DNA of 64,000 nucleotides from Eubacteriales bacterium (GCA_030524175.1 JAUNHC010000003.1:62001-126000), one strand, 5' to 3'. Numbered from the stretch's first letter, positions 1 through 9,021 are shown. Numbers and translations: made by a program. Notes: a model not told the origin generated them from the sequence alone.

Positions 1-1338
1 GCTCTGCACTGTTGTCTGCTGATCCCCCGTATAAGCGCCGTCTTTTGCCAGAACTTTCGGAAGTCCCACGGAAACAGCAGGCACATATGTGACAATAAGA
101 AGAACTGCCACACTGACAGCGATCATAGGCACCACTGCTTTGGAAATCTGCTGAAGGGTAACTTCAAGTCCCTTTTTAATCTTGATTCCGATCGCCACGA
201 AGAGATTCACCCCAACTGGCGGTGTCACCTGGCCGATGGCAAGGTTCACGGTAGCCATAACACCGAAAGCTACCACATCATATCCCAATGCTTTGCACAC
301 CGGAAGCATGATAGGAATAAATATGTACATTGCAGAGTTTGCATCAATAAAGCAGCCTGCGATAAGAAAGATAACATTCACGATCAACAGGAAAATGATC
401 TGATTGCTGGCGATCCCTCCCAGAAGCCCAGATGCCGCCCCCGCAATTCCAAACTTGGTACATACAAAAGAAAACAGGGAGGCGCTGGCAACGATGAGCA
501 TAATGCCGCCTGTTGTTTTCGCGGAGTCTACCAGGATATCCATTAAATCTCTAAAGGAAACCTCCCGGTAAATGACCATTCCCACAAACAGTCCATACAC
601 AACAGACACTGCTGCAGCCTCTGTAGGCGTGAAAATACCTCCGTAAATCCCCCCAAGAATGATAACCGGCATTAAAAATCCCCAGAAAGCATCCTTAAAA
701 GCAACCCAGCGTTCTTTTCCAGTAGCCTTCTGCTGGGTAGGCTGGATATTCTTCTTTCTTGCTTCCACCATAACTACTATAACAAGAGCCACTCCCATAA
801 GTATACCGGGAACGATACCTGCCATAAACATATCTGCAATAGAAACACCTGTGATGGAGGCGTAAACTACAAAAGCGATACTTGGGGGTATGACAATGGC
901 TATAGAGCTTGCCGTAGCCATCAGCGCTGTTGAGAAGGACGGGGAAAATCCCCCTCTCTCCACCATAGCGGGAACCAGAACTGCCCCAAGGGCCGCAACC
1001 GTAGCCGGGCCGGAGCCGGAAATGGCCCCGAAGAAGCAGGCTACGATAACACAGACTATGGCGATCCCCCCTCTTCTGTGCCCCACACAGGTATCAACGA
1101 ATTTGATCAGCCGTTTGGAAATTCCGGCCCTGGCCATAATATTTCCCGACAAAACGAAAAACGGAATGGCCAGCAGAAGGAATTTACTGATGCCCGAGTA
1201 CATGTTCGTTGCCACAATTGTAAGGGAAGTACCTGAATAGATAATAGCGCAGACTGATGAAAGTCCGAGACAAATACCAATAGGAACACCCAGAACCAGG
1301 AAAATAAAAAATGAAATAAAAAGAATTGCACTTATCAT
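1..1338 (-). CDS. dctM: TRAP transporter large permease DctM (3' end cut by window)
   Basis: Large integral-membrane subunit of a tripartite ATP-independent periplasmic (TRAP) transporter, which takes up organic acids or related solutes with sodium. About 446 residues are visible with no stop before the left edge; since the family is usually about 425-430 residues, only the tail should be missing. The protein is almost entirely hydrophobic. Family signatures are AIPFFVLSGNIM near residues 57-68 and GAISGSGPATVAALG near 104-118. The ATG lies directly after the dctQ stop with AAAGGAGG just upstream, so the two subunits are translationally coupled. No solute-binding DctP gene is visible; it may lie beyond the left edge. 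The substrate cannot be read from the sequence, but the upstream T-box suggests a link to amino acid status. Confidence 0.93.
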   Translation of the reverse strand, partial: MISAILFISFFIFLVLGVPIGICLGLSSVCAIIYSGTSLTIVATNMYSGISKFLLLAIPFFVLSGNIMARAGISKRLIKFVDTCVGHRRGGIAIVCVIVACFFGAISGSGPATVAALGAVLVPAMVERGGFSPSFSTALMATASSIAIVIPPSIAFVVYASITGVSIADMFMAGIVPGILMGVALVIVVMVEARKKNIQPTQQKATGKERWVAFKDAFWGFLMPVIILGGIYGGIFTPTEAAAVSVVYGLFVGMVIYREVSFRDLMDILVDSAKTTGGIMLIVASASLFSFVCTKFGIAGAASGLLGGIASNQIIFLLIVNVIFLIAGCFIDANSAMYIFIPIMLPVCKALGYDVVAFGVMATVNLAIGQVTPPVGVNLFVAIGIKIKKGLEVTLQQISKAVVPMIAVSVAVLLIVTYVPAVSVGLPKVLAKDGAYTGDQQTTVQS

Positions 1339-1836
1339 TTATTTATCCTCCTTTTTCTTATCTTTTGTACAGAAATCAATGCAGTATTCTATAAAATGAA
1401 GAATCATGCAACCTGCACCGATGGGAACAAAGGACCAGAAAATCCATTCCGGCCAATTCAGCACAAAGGTACGCTTACCATTGGCAAGCTGGGTGATAAC
1501 CTTATCCATACCATACTTAAACAAAATTACTGTAAAAATAATACTGAGCACAGTAATGAGAATGACGGACGGCTTGCGCAGCTTATCCGGAAGCCGGTCT
1601 GTGAACAGTGTCAGACTGACCAGTTCTCCCTCCCTGCAGGAAAGAGCTGCTGCCAGCAAAGTGATCAAAACAAAGACCGCCACCACAAGCTCCTCTGTAA
1701 AGGACCAGGAACGGTGGATGACCTTACGGGAAAACACGTTTCCCACAGTGAGTACCAGAATCAGAAGCAAAGACACGATCAGAAGAACTTTCTCCACTGA
1801 TGCCACTGCGTTCATGATTTTTTTGTAAGTTTTCAT
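1339..1836 (-). CDS. dctQ: TRAP transporter small permease DctQ
   Basis: Small membrane subunit of the TRAP transporter, 165 residues, with four predicted transmembrane segments. The WSFTEELVV stretch after the first helices is typical of DctQ, and the tail is highly charged (KDKKKEDK). It pairs with DctM, whose start codon follows its stop without a gap. GGAGGAG precedes the ATG. It is the first gene after the T-box leader, so transcription of both permease genes should depend on read-through of that terminator. Confidence 0.9.
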   Translation of the reverse strand: MKTYKKIMNAVASVEKVLLIVSLLLILVLTVGNVFSRKVIHRSWSFTEELVVAVFVLITLLAAALSCREGELVSLTLFTDRLPDKLRKPSVILITVLSIIFTVILFKYGMDKVITQLANGKRTFVLNWPEWIFWSFVPIGAGCMILHFIEYCIDFCTKDKKKEDK

Positions 1837-1889
1837 TCTATCTCCTCCTCTTGGTTACTTCCGGCTTCAGGATCGGATCAAGGATTACA

Positions 1890-2180
1890 TGCACAAAAAA
1901 ATCCGCCCCAAACTAGGGACGGACAATAATCCGCAACCACCCTGTTTCCCTTTTGAAACAAGTACGATCCTGCAACGTACCGGCATACGCGGTTCCGGTA
2001 ACGGGGAACAGCCGTGGAAACCTACTGGAACTGCTCGTTCGGCTTCCCTTCTCGGGGATGATTTTCAAAACAGGACCACCGCTGCCTTCCACCAATGGCA
2101 GCTCTCTGGAGGTGGGTGCCTCTTTCTACTTTTTCCCTTCTCAGAATTTACGCTTTAAACTTTCATTCTGTTAATGAACT
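1890..2180 (-). ncRNA. T-box leader, isoleucine-type, controlling dctQM
   Basis: The RNA on the minus strand has the T-box layout. An AGTA element is followed by a distal stem I (CAGAGAGCTGCC, loop with GGTGGAA, GGCAGC). Next comes a specifier region TTTTGAAAATCATCCC at about 2052-2070. The T-box proper is AGGGTGGTTGCGG (1931-1943). It ends in a terminator with stem TCCGTCCC/GGGGCGGA (1902-1923) and seven U. The triplet in the usual place (after GAA, before a purine) is ATC at 2060-2062, Ile; AAT (Asn) one base earlier is the alternative. TGGT in the T-box pairs with a tRNA 3' end ACCA, meaning discriminator A, which fits tRNA-Ile and not tRNA-Asn (G73). Uncharged tRNA would stabilise the antiterminator and switch on dctQM. 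Confidence 0.82.
1895..1923 (-). terminator. T-box intrinsic terminator
   Basis: Eight-base-pair GC-rich stem with a six-base loop followed on the minus strand by TTTTTTT. The CGTCCCT...GGGG form is typical of T-box terminators and competes with the antiterminator that contains the T-box sequence. Confidence 0.85.
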
Positions 2181-2186
2181 AAAGTA

Positions 2187-2215
2187 ATTTTACTCCAATT
2201 TCACAGATTCGTCAA
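2187..2215 (-). promoter_or_regulatory. Promoter of the T-box-dctQM transcript
   Basis: Minus-strand TTGACG (2210-2215) and TAAAAT (2187-2192) are separated by exactly 17 bases, a good sigma-A promoter. It starts the leader RNA between the amidohydrolase gene and dctQ. Confidence 0.75.
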
Positions 2216-2243
2216 GAGGGTTTGTTAGAAAATGGAATGGGCT

Positions 2244-3833
2244 TTATCTGCGGTAGACAGGCACTCCGTGGCGGTAGGTGGCCATAACCCGTATATTTTT
2301 GATTTCCTCCTTGGGCACCTTTAAAGGATTCTTGTCCAGAACCACCAGGTCAGCCCACTTTCCTTCCCGGACAGAACCTTTTTCATTTTCTTCAAAATAT
2401 TGGTGTGCTGCATTTATGGTAACAGCTTTCAGGGCTTCGTAAACAGGAATACATTCTTCCTGCCCAAGTATCCTGCCTTCCCTGGTTGTCCTGTTTACTG
2501 CACACCATACAGTTTCCAGCATATCCGGCTCTATGACAGGGTTATCCTGATGGAAGGTAAATGGAATTTCATACTTCAGGGCTGTACCTGCCGGACTGAT
2601 TTCTGAGGCACGCTTCTCCCCGAAATTTTCCCTGTGGACATCCCCCCAATGATAGACATGGGCCACGAAGAAAGAGGGAATCATGCCTAAATCCTTTACC
2701 TCCTTCATTTGCTCCCGGCGCAGGAGCTGGGCATGTATCATGACCAAACGCATAGATTCAATATCGTATCCTTCTGCTGCAGCTTTCTCAGCCATTCTGA
2801 TATATTGGTCAGCGGCAGCATCACCGTTGCAGTGAGCCAAAAGCTGCATATTTGTGTCCGCTGCCTTCTTGACTGCCGCCAATACCTGGCTGTCCGTAAG
2901 AGTTCCATAACCGCAATATTCTTCTTCCCCTTCGTATGGCTCCAGCATCCAGGCAGTCCGCCCCTGAGGGGACCCGTCCAGAAATATCTTGTAACCTCCC
3001 AGTTTAAAGTTTCTGTCATACTTTCCTATGGAGCTTTCAAAAGCTTCCCTAAATTCCTCCGCACTGTTCACATCCCCATACCCCACCACATCCAGCTTGA
3101 GGTAACGGCGGTGCATCAGCTCCCGGTAGAGAGGTATCATCTGAGAAGCCATCATCCCCTCCTGGACAGTGGTGATACCGTACGATGCATACTTATCCTG
3201 CATCTCCTCAATGGCATCCATAAACTGGTTTAACTCAGGGCCGCCGATTTTCTTCAGGCACTCTATAAACGCATTCTCCTCCATATAACCCGTAAGCCGG
3301 CCATCCCTCTTTCCTATAAGTCCGCCTTTTGGAGAAGGAGTGTCCGCTGTGATCCCAAGCTTCTCAAGAGCTATGGAATTCAATACTCCCATATGACCGG
3401 ACTTATGCTGGAGAAGAAAAGGATTATCCGGCAGAAGCTTATCCAGAAATTCCAGATCCGGAAATGCTTTCTCTTCCATCTGGTTATGGTCAAATCCCTT
3501 GGCCCGGATCCACACACCGGGCTTTATCTGATTTCGGTCCACATATTCCAGCAATACTTCCCGAAGCTGTTTCATATTTCTTACATTCTCAAGAGCTATC
3601 TGAAGAGACTCTGAAGCTGCTGAGGAAAGATGACTGTGTGCATCAATAAAAGCCGGCATCATCACTCCGCCCCGAAGGTTATGAAACTCAGCCTGAGGAA
3701 AACGCTGTCTTGCTTCCTGTTCTTCCCCCACAAATATGATCCTTCCTTTTTCCACACAGACTGCATTGACCTTGCCTTCCCTGTCTGTTTCTTCCTCCAT
3801 AGTAAGAACTGTACCGCCGTAATAAATGTCCAT
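2244..3833 (-). CDS. YtcJ-type amidohydrolase (amidohydrolase 3 family)
   Basis: Cytoplasmic metal-dependent hydrolase of about 529 residues. The metal-binding DAHSHL lies near residues 64-69; LLAHCNGDAAADQYI and the late FHQDNPV (the aspartate region of the family) are also seen, and the C-terminal WADLVVLDKNP is the usual composite beta-sandwich end. Relatives hydrolyse amides or N-formyl compounds, but the substrate cannot be assigned here. The ATG at 3833 is chosen because GGAAAGGAG lies six bases upstream; an in-frame ATG at 3854 has no such site. No signal peptide. The gene stands just upstream of the T-box TRAP transcript on the same strand and ends without a clear terminator, so a functional link with the transporter is possible but unproven. 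Confidence 0.85.
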   Translation of the reverse strand: MDIYYGGTVLTMEEETDREGKVNAVCVEKGRIIFVGEEQEARQRFPQAEFHNLRGGVMMPAFIDAHSHLSSAASESLQIALENVRNMKQLREVLLEYVDRNQIKPGVWIRAKGFDHNQMEEKAFPDLEFLDKLLPDNPFLLQHKSGHMGVLNSIALEKLGITADTPSPKGGLIGKRDGRLTGYMEENAFIECLKKIGGPELNQFMDAIEEMQDKYASYGITTVQEGMMASQMIPLYRELMHRRYLKLDVVGYGDVNSAEEFREAFESSIGKYDRNFKLGGYKIFLDGSPQGRTAWMLEPYEGEEEYCGYGTLTDSQVLAAVKKAADTNMQLLAHCNGDAAADQYIRMAEKAAAEGYDIESMRLVMIHAQLLRREQMKEVKDLGMIPSFFVAHVYHWGDVHRENFGEKRASEISPAGTALKYEIPFTFHQDNPVIEPDMLETVWCAVNRTTREGRILGQEECIPVYEALKAVTINAAHQYFEENEKGSVREGKWADLVVLDKNPLKVPKEEIKNIRVMATYRHGVPVYRR

Positions 3834-3884
3834 ATATTTCTCCTTTCCCTGCATCTGCTGCCCCTGATCCTTATGGGGCCGGGG

Positions 3885-5117
3885 CTAATCACCTCTGTGC
3901 CTGATGCTGAAACCTTTATTTATGGAATCCTCCTTCAGAAAAGAGGCTCTCCTCACTGCATTACTCCCGAACTTTCTGCGGATTTCATCCACTGCCTGGT
4001 CCATATGCTCCCATTTTTCATATTCTCCGTTATCAAATAAGGTGAGCTGCCTTGCCTCCTCGTCCTTAGTATGGCTTGTCTGTATCCCCAAAAGGCGGAT
4101 CGGCCGCCCGTCCCAAAGCTCATGGAACAGTTCACAGGCTGCCTGATATATTTCGTTTGTAATATTGGTGGCAGAATCAAGCACTTTTTGGTGTGACATT
4201 TTCTTCAGCTGGTTATCCTTGATAGAAACGCTGACCACCTGAATTTTCACTTCATCCCTGCGAAGTCTTGCACCTACTGACTCCGCCAAAGCCAGAAGCA
4301 CTGTTTTCGCAGCCTCTGTATCCGTGACGTCAAAGCTTATGGTTGTGCTGTTGCCGTAACCTTTATTCATTTCCGGCTCTGTCTGAACAAGAGAAAAATC
4401 AATTCCGTTGGCAAAATTCCAGATGCTCTCCCCCTGCTTTTTTAATACTGACCTAAGTATGCCCAAATCTGTACGGGCCAATTCGCCGATGGTACGGATA
4501 CCCATAGCTTCCAGTTTTTTCACTGTAGATCGGCCCACGAAAAGCAGTTCGCCAACAGGAAGGGGCCACATCTTATCCCGGATCTCCTCCGGAAAAAGAG
4601 TGTGTACCTTGTCCGGCTTCTCAAAGTCAGACGCCATCTTTGCCAGATATTTATTCCGTGAAATCCCCACATTCACAGTAAATCCCAGTTCACTGCGTAT
4701 CCGGTCCTTAATAGTGACGGCTGCCTCCACAGGTTCTCCCAGCAAAGTCTGCATCCCTGTCATATCCATAAATGCTTCATCAATGGAATAAGGCTCCACA
4801 TCCGGGGAATACTCTCTTAAAATATCCATAAATGCTTTGGAATTTTTCTTGTACAGTTCATAATTAGCCGGCGCCAGATAAAGCTTCGGGCATTTCTTAC
4901 GGGCCTCCATAATACTCTCACCTGTGCGCACACCAAATTCCTTGGCGGCAATGGATTTGGCAAGGATGATTCCCCTGCGCTTCTTCTCATCACCGCCTAT
5001 GGCAGCCGGAATCGTCCGCAGATCAAGGTCCTCATGAAGTACGTTCAGACGGTACACAGATTCCCATGACAAAAAGGCTGAATTTACATCTATATGAAAT
5101 ATCACACGCTCCTGCAT
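3885..5117 (-). CDS. dinB: Y-family DNA polymerase IV
   Basis: Error-prone translesion polymerase, 410 residues. The palm begins HIDVNSAFLSWES (residues 8-20, with catalytic Asp10), and the second catalytic motif is YSIDEAFMD at 110-118 (Asp113, Glu114). A helix-hairpin-helix stretch (LEAMGIRTIGELA) and a C-terminal little-finger domain follow. The ATG has GAGGTGAG upstream. Its promoter overlaps a LexA-type box (5165-5178), so damage-inducible expression as part of the SOS response is expected. The tail ending in GFSIRHRGD lacks an obvious beta-clamp motif. Confidence 0.92.
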   Translation of the reverse strand: MQERVIFHIDVNSAFLSWESVYRLNVLHEDLDLRTIPAAIGGDEKKRRGIILAKSIAAKEFGVRTGESIMEARKKCPKLYLAPANYELYKKNSKAFMDILREYSPDVEPYSIDEAFMDMTGMQTLLGEPVEAAVTIKDRIRSELGFTVNVGISRNKYLAKMASDFEKPDKVHTLFPEEIRDKMWPLPVGELLFVGRSTVKKLEAMGIRTIGELARTDLGILRSVLKKQGESIWNFANGIDFSLVQTEPEMNKGYGNSTTISFDVTDTEAAKTVLLALAESVGARLRRDEVKIQVVSVSIKDNQLKKMSHQKVLDSATNITNEIYQAACELFHELWDGRPIRLLGIQTSHTKDEEARQLTLFDNGEYEKWEHMDQAVDEIRRKFGSNAVRRASFLKEDSINKGFSIRHRGD

Positions 5118-5156
5118 AATCTCACCTCTGTATCCTGTAAATCATTCGCTCTCTTC

Positions 5157-5185
5157 ATTATACAAGAACATGCGTTTGTTTACAA
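5157..5185 (-). promoter_or_regulatory. dinB promoter overlapped by a LexA (SOS) box
   Basis: Minus-strand TTGTAA (5180-5185) and TATAAT (5157-5162) with a 17-base spacer. The spacer contains AGAACATGCGTTTG on the plus strand (5165-5178), one base off the Gram-positive LexA consensus CGAAC-N4-GTTYG at its first position and fully symmetric in the GAAC/GTTT core. LexA bound there would block RNA polymerase. Confidence 0.75.
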
Positions 5186-5409
5186 GTAAGGATGAATTTC
5201 TATTTAAAAATAATCACTATATGGGTGCGGATACTGTTCAGAAAGCTACACGGCCATGAATACCTATTATTTTCAAATATGATATTGACAGGAAAATTCT
5301 GCTATGACAAAATGTACTCAGGCTCCCATATGCAGCAGAGTGTGCCTTACAGGATCATGAAACGTATATTATCCCGGAACCCTACTTTATGAAAAGGAAG
5401 AAGTACAAT

Positions 5410-6231
5410 ATGGACTATAAATTATTAGTATTGGATATTGACGGAACTGCAACAAATTCTAACAAAGAAGTCACTCCCCTCACAAAAGAAGCAGTGATCC
5501 GGCTTCAGGAAAAGGGGGTTCCTGTGGCAATCGCCTCCGGGAGGCCTACTCCGGGAGTTGCTCCCATTGCAGATGAGTTTTCATTCCAGGATTTCGGCAG
5601 TTACACCCTCTCCTACAATGGAGCAAAAATAACAAACTGGAAGACAAAGGAGTGTGTTTACAGCAAGCTTCTGCCTTCTTCCCTTCCCCGCAGTCTTTAT
5701 AAGGATGCCTGCCGCTACGATGTGGGCATTATCACCTATGAGTCAAATGACTCCGCTATTCTGTGCGGCCGGCACGTGGATTCCTACATTGAACTGGAAT
5801 CCCATATCTGCAGTATACCCATACACACCTGTGACGGTGATTTCCCGGAAAGAGTAAATTTCCCGGTGAATAAATGCCTGCTCACCGGCAATCCGGACGA
5901 TATCGAACGCATTGAGCCTATCATCGCAGAGAAATATCAGCATGAGGCAACTGTGTTCCGTTCAGAGCCCTTCTATCTTGAGATCATGCCCAAGAATGTA
6001 GATAAAGCATACTGTCTCTCCAAGCTTCTTAAGATTCTGGGATTGAAGCGGGAGGAAATGGTGTGCTGCGGGGACAGTTACAATGACTTGACCATGCTTC
6101 AATACGCCGGACTGGGAGTTGCTATGGCCAATGCCAAACCGCCCATCAAGGATGTGGCAGATTATATCACACTCTCCAATGATGACGACGGCATTGCCCA
6201 TGTGATCGATAAATTCTTTTTTGGCAAATAG
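5410..6231 (+). CDS. Cof-type HAD-superfamily phosphatase
   Basis: Cytoplasmic sugar-phosphate or cofactor phosphatase of the HAD IIB (Cof) group, 273 residues. Motif I is LDIDGT near residues 8-13 with the nucleophile Asp9; the GDSYNDLTML motif IV lies in the last third; AIASGRP is motif II. The ATG at 5410 is preceded by AGGAAG nine bases upstream; an in-frame ATG at 5389 has no site. A plausible weak promoter (TTGACA at 5285-5290, CAAAAT at 5308-5313) lies upstream. It is monocistronic and ends in a bidirectional terminator. Substrate unknown. Confidence 0.88.
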   Translation: MDYKLLVLDIDGTATNSNKEVTPLTKEAVIRLQEKGVPVAIASGRPTPGVAPIADEFSFQDFGSYTLSYNGAKITNWKTKECVYSKLLPSSLPRSLYKDACRYDVGIITYESNDSAILCGRHVDSYIELESHICSIPIHTCDGDFPERVNFPVNKCLLTGNPDDIERIEPIIAEKYQHEATVFRSEPFYLEIMPKNVDKAYCLSKLLKILGLKREEMVCCGDSYNDLTMLQYAGLGVAMANAKPPIKDVADYITLSNDDDGIAHVIDKFFFGK

Positions 6232-6251
6232 ACACTTGTCCTCACATACTG

Positions 6252-6288
6252 AAAGGGGATTCCACATTTAAAACGGAATCCCCTTTTT
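6252..6288. terminator. Bidirectional terminator between HAD gene and pseudouridine synthase
   Basis: Perfect 12-base-pair stem AAAGGGGATTCC/GGAATCCCCTTT with an 11-base loop and a T-run on the plus side. The stop codon of the convergent minus-strand gene lies inside the loop, so both convergent genes probably end here. Confidence 0.85.
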
Positions 6289-7149
6289 AGATATATCAAT
6301 ATTTATAATTTTCTCAGTAAAGGGCTGCACCAGTGTAAGCCTTGCGGCATGAAGGCAAAGACGTTCTCCCCTCTCCCCGGCACCATAGATACAGTCTCCC
6401 ACAAGAGGATGCCCCAGAGCAGCCATATGCACTCTGATCTGGTGAGTTCTGCCAGTTTCAAGCCGGCATTCCACAAAGGATACTTCCGTGCCTTCCCATA
6501 TTTCTTCTTTTTGCACACGGTAACAGGTAACAGCCCTCTTCCCGTCAGGTGCTGTACACATTTTATTCTTTTCACCGGGCATTCTGCGTAAAGGCAAATC
6601 TATCACCCCTTCAGCCGGCTGTAATCTTCCGCGTACAAGAGCCTGATAAATTTTCTTAAAGCTTCCCTCTTCCCTCTGCTTCCAAAGTCTGGCCGCAGCA
6701 ATCTGATTCTTTGCAAAAACGACTAATCCCGATGTGTCTTTATCCAGTCTTCCTATCTGCCTTATAGGGAAATCTTCTCCCTTATCCCGGCACCATGCAG
6801 TAACCTGGGCTCCCAGATTATCCCGGTAATGACCTTTACCCGGATGGCAGGACAAGCCCGGCGGCTTATCTGCAATCAGCAAGTCCTGATCTTCATAACA
6901 AACAGACAATCCAGGCAGATTCCCGGCAGGCGGTATGATTGCTGCGCCCTTTTCCCGGAGGGTTATCTCAGCTTTCTGTCCGGCCTTTACAATGGCTGTT
7001 GTCCTGCACGGCTTTCCGTCCAGCAGAATACCTCCGGGTATAAATTTCTGTCTGCTGATCTCCTTTTTCGAAAACCCCGCCGCCTTCAGCACCTGCTCCA
7101 GTGATTTCCCCTGTTCCTTTATATTGATCACGTATTCCCATTTGCGCAT
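6268..7149 (-). CDS. RluA-family pseudouridine synthase
   Basis: RNA-modifying enzyme that isomerises uridine to pseudouridine in rRNA or tRNA, 293 residues. An S4-like RNA-binding N-terminus (to about residue 65) precedes the catalytic domain with GRLDKDTSGLVVF at 133-145; Asp136 is the expected catalytic residue. The late QIRVHMAALGHPLVGD motif is also typical. It starts five bases after the stop of the upstream membrane protein, so the two are cotranscribed. The exact RNA target cannot be told from sequence. The ribosome site (AAGGATGGG) is modest, which fits coupling to the upstream gene. Confidence 0.9.
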   Translation of the reverse strand: MRKWEYVINIKEQGKSLEQVLKAAGFSKKEISRQKFIPGGILLDGKPCRTTAIVKAGQKAEITLREKGAAIIPPAGNLPGLSVCYEDQDLLIADKPPGLSCHPGKGHYRDNLGAQVTAWCRDKGEDFPIRQIGRLDKDTSGLVVFAKNQIAAARLWKQREEGSFKKIYQALVRGRLQPAEGVIDLPLRRMPGEKNKMCTAPDGKRAVTCYRVQKEEIWEGTEVSFVECRLETGRTHQIRVHMAALGHPLVGDCIYGAGERGERLCLHAARLTLVQPFTEKIINIDISKKGIPF

Positions 7150-7154
7150 TTTAG

Positions 7155-8858
7155 TCAGCCCATCCTTCTGCCCCCAGACAGCACATGAAACTGCCGCCCC
7201 GCTGACATCAGCCCGTCCGGCTCCTGAACAGGCAGCTCGCTGGCATAGTCGGTGATCCCTTTTCCTGTATTTGGATGCAGATGGGCATATGAAGAATCAG
7301 CCGCAAAAGCTGCGATCAGCATCATACAAAGAAGAAGCTGCCTGTGAGCAGGTATTTTCTTGTACAGCTCATCAAAGAAAGGGGCAAGTACATAAATAAA
7401 AGCACAGCCTCCAAGCCCGAATACCAGCAGACCTTCTGCGCAGATTCTTCCGTCTAGGTTCAGGAAATACCCTGAATAATCCCACCACTTGGTTCCTTTG
7501 GTTACTTCCAGGTACCAGCTTGTACCATACTCCACAATACCGCAGACTACCACTGTCAGAAGAAATGTAAGGATCGGCCTCCTTCTGGCCTTCTGGAGAA
7601 GAACTAAAATAAGCACACCTCCGGAACCGTAAATAGGCAGCCACGGCCCATACATAACACCCCTGTTTACAAAGGTTCCATCCTCCACAAGATGCAGTGC
7701 AACCTCCCAAACCCATCCTATGAAGGAAAAAGTGAAGAAAAGCAGAATCAATGATTTCAGGGAATAGCAGCGCATATAGTCATTGCGCAGCCACACACGG
7801 TGCTGATGCTCCGGAATGGGAAAATATCCGATGGGATATGAATATTCCCCATCCGGCACTCTCTTCATCTCCTCCGGGATCTCAAACAGCCACTCATCAT
7901 TAAAATTCTCATACCCGTAAAGCTTCTCTCTCACTGCCTTAGCTCTCAATTCACGGTAAAGAAGTGCATGGGCTGATGTCATATAAGGATTCAAAAAGAA
8001 AATGCTAATAAGTCCAAAGGTTAAAATACCTAAAATATACCATCCCGCAAAGGTAAGATCCAGAATGAATGTTTTCCACTTCTCTCCCTTCATCATTTCC
8101 TTTGACATGCGGATCGCTGTCCCGGGCTTCACCCCCGGATTCTCCGCCAGAATATAAGGCACCATCAAATAAGAATAATGCTTGATAAACCCGCCTGCAA
8201 TGGTCAAATTCCATAAAAACTGATATAAACTTTTCAACGCCATCCCAGCTGCCGTATTCATTATTTTCCCCACTCGTACAGGCAAATATAATGTACGGTA
8301 GGATATCTCAGTATAATTGATTTTCTCCAAAAAAAATCTCTTCTCTCCCACCAGAAGAAGATTCTGTACAAAAAACCACCAGCAGAATGTCACCGCAATT
8401 CCTGACAAGGCTGTGAGTATCTGGAGAAACTCACTTTTTTCCATCAATGGCAGCAAAGTATGTACCACACCTAAAAAAAGAGAACCATCTGTATTGGTGT
8501 TATGGTAGATTTTCGCGAAAACGCCCCTTGAATTAGGCACCACTACCTTTCTTCCGCTGGGGTTGGTAAAATACAAGGACTCCTGAACATCCTCCCCGGA
8601 TTCCGGAGCTGTATCTTCTTTCTTCTCCTTGATCTGTCCGGCAAGTTCCTCGATCACACGTGTGTCATAAGTGGGGATCAGACTGTTATTCTCCACAGCC
8701 TCCACTTCTTTTGAGTTATCATAATAGCGTACGGTCCACAGAGAATCTCCATATTCTCCGGCCACAAAGGCAAGTATAAAGCACACAGCTATCAGCTGGA
8801 GATAATGACGGCTCATCATCTTCTTTGCCTTGGTCTTTAGTTCTTTTCTGTTCCACAT
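7155..8858 (-). CDS. Membrane protein with DUF975-like N-half and CmpB-type (PF06541-like) C-half
   Basis: 567-residue polytopic membrane protein. The N-terminal half (about 1-330) starts with a cytoplasmic basic stretch (MWNRKELKTKAKKMM), one helix, an extracellular segment of about 110 residues, then several helices resembling DUF975 integral membrane proteins. The C-terminal half (about 360-530) begins SLKSLILLFFTFSFIGWVWE and contains NRGVMYGPWLPIYGSGG, the hallmark of the putative ABC-transporter type IV (CmpB) family. Fusion of the two in one chain is notable. Function unknown. It heads a two-gene operon with the pseudouridine synthase; GGAGGAG precedes the ATG. Confidence 0.78.
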   Translation of the reverse strand: MWNRKELKTKAKKMMSRHYLQLIAVCFILAFVAGEYGDSLWTVRYYDNSKEVEAVENNSLIPTYDTRVIEELAGQIKEKKEDTAPESGEDVQESLYFTNPSGRKVVVPNSRGVFAKIYHNTNTDGSLFLGVVHTLLPLMEKSEFLQILTALSGIAVTFCWWFFVQNLLLVGEKRFFLEKINYTEISYRTLYLPVRVGKIMNTAAGMALKSLYQFLWNLTIAGGFIKHYSYLMVPYILAENPGVKPGTAIRMSKEMMKGEKWKTFILDLTFAGWYILGILTFGLISIFFLNPYMTSAHALLYRELRAKAVREKLYGYENFNDEWLFEIPEEMKRVPDGEYSYPIGYFPIPEHQHRVWLRNDYMRCYSLKSLILLFFTFSFIGWVWEVALHLVEDGTFVNRGVMYGPWLPIYGSGGVLILVLLQKARRRPILTFLLTVVVCGIVEYGTSWYLEVTKGTKWWDYSGYFLNLDGRICAEGLLVFGLGGCAFIYVLAPFFDELYKKIPAHRQLLLCMMLIAAFAADSSYAHLHPNTGKGITDYASELPVQEPDGLMSAGRQFHVLSGGRRMG

Positions 8859-8960
8859 ACGTTTTACTCCTCCTGTATGCTCTACTATACCTTCTCAATA
8901 CTTGTTTGTCAAAAGAAAGCGTTACTACCCACGGCCCGAGGGGCGCCCCTGGCAACAGTG

Positions 8961-8992
8961 AAAGCAGCAGCTCCCGAGAGAACTGCTGCTTT
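8961..8992 (-). terminator. Hairpin downstream of the AGCS symporter gene
   Basis: Perfect 10-base-pair stem AAAGCAGCAG/CTGCTGCTTT with a 12-base loop, 30 bases after the stop of the symporter gene. The T-run is only three bases long, so termination strength is uncertain. Confidence 0.5.
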
Positions 8993-9021
8993 CGCTGGTG
9001 ATCCCGCCGGACAGACGGAAG

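Noticed and set aside
1889-2158. Plus- and minus-strand open frames between dctQ and the amidohydrolase
   Set aside because: They coincide with the T-box leader RNA, whose conserved elements explain the sequence.
5192-5392. 66-codon plus-strand frame before the HAD gene
   Set aside because: No ribosome site and no conserved features; it overlaps promoter sequence.
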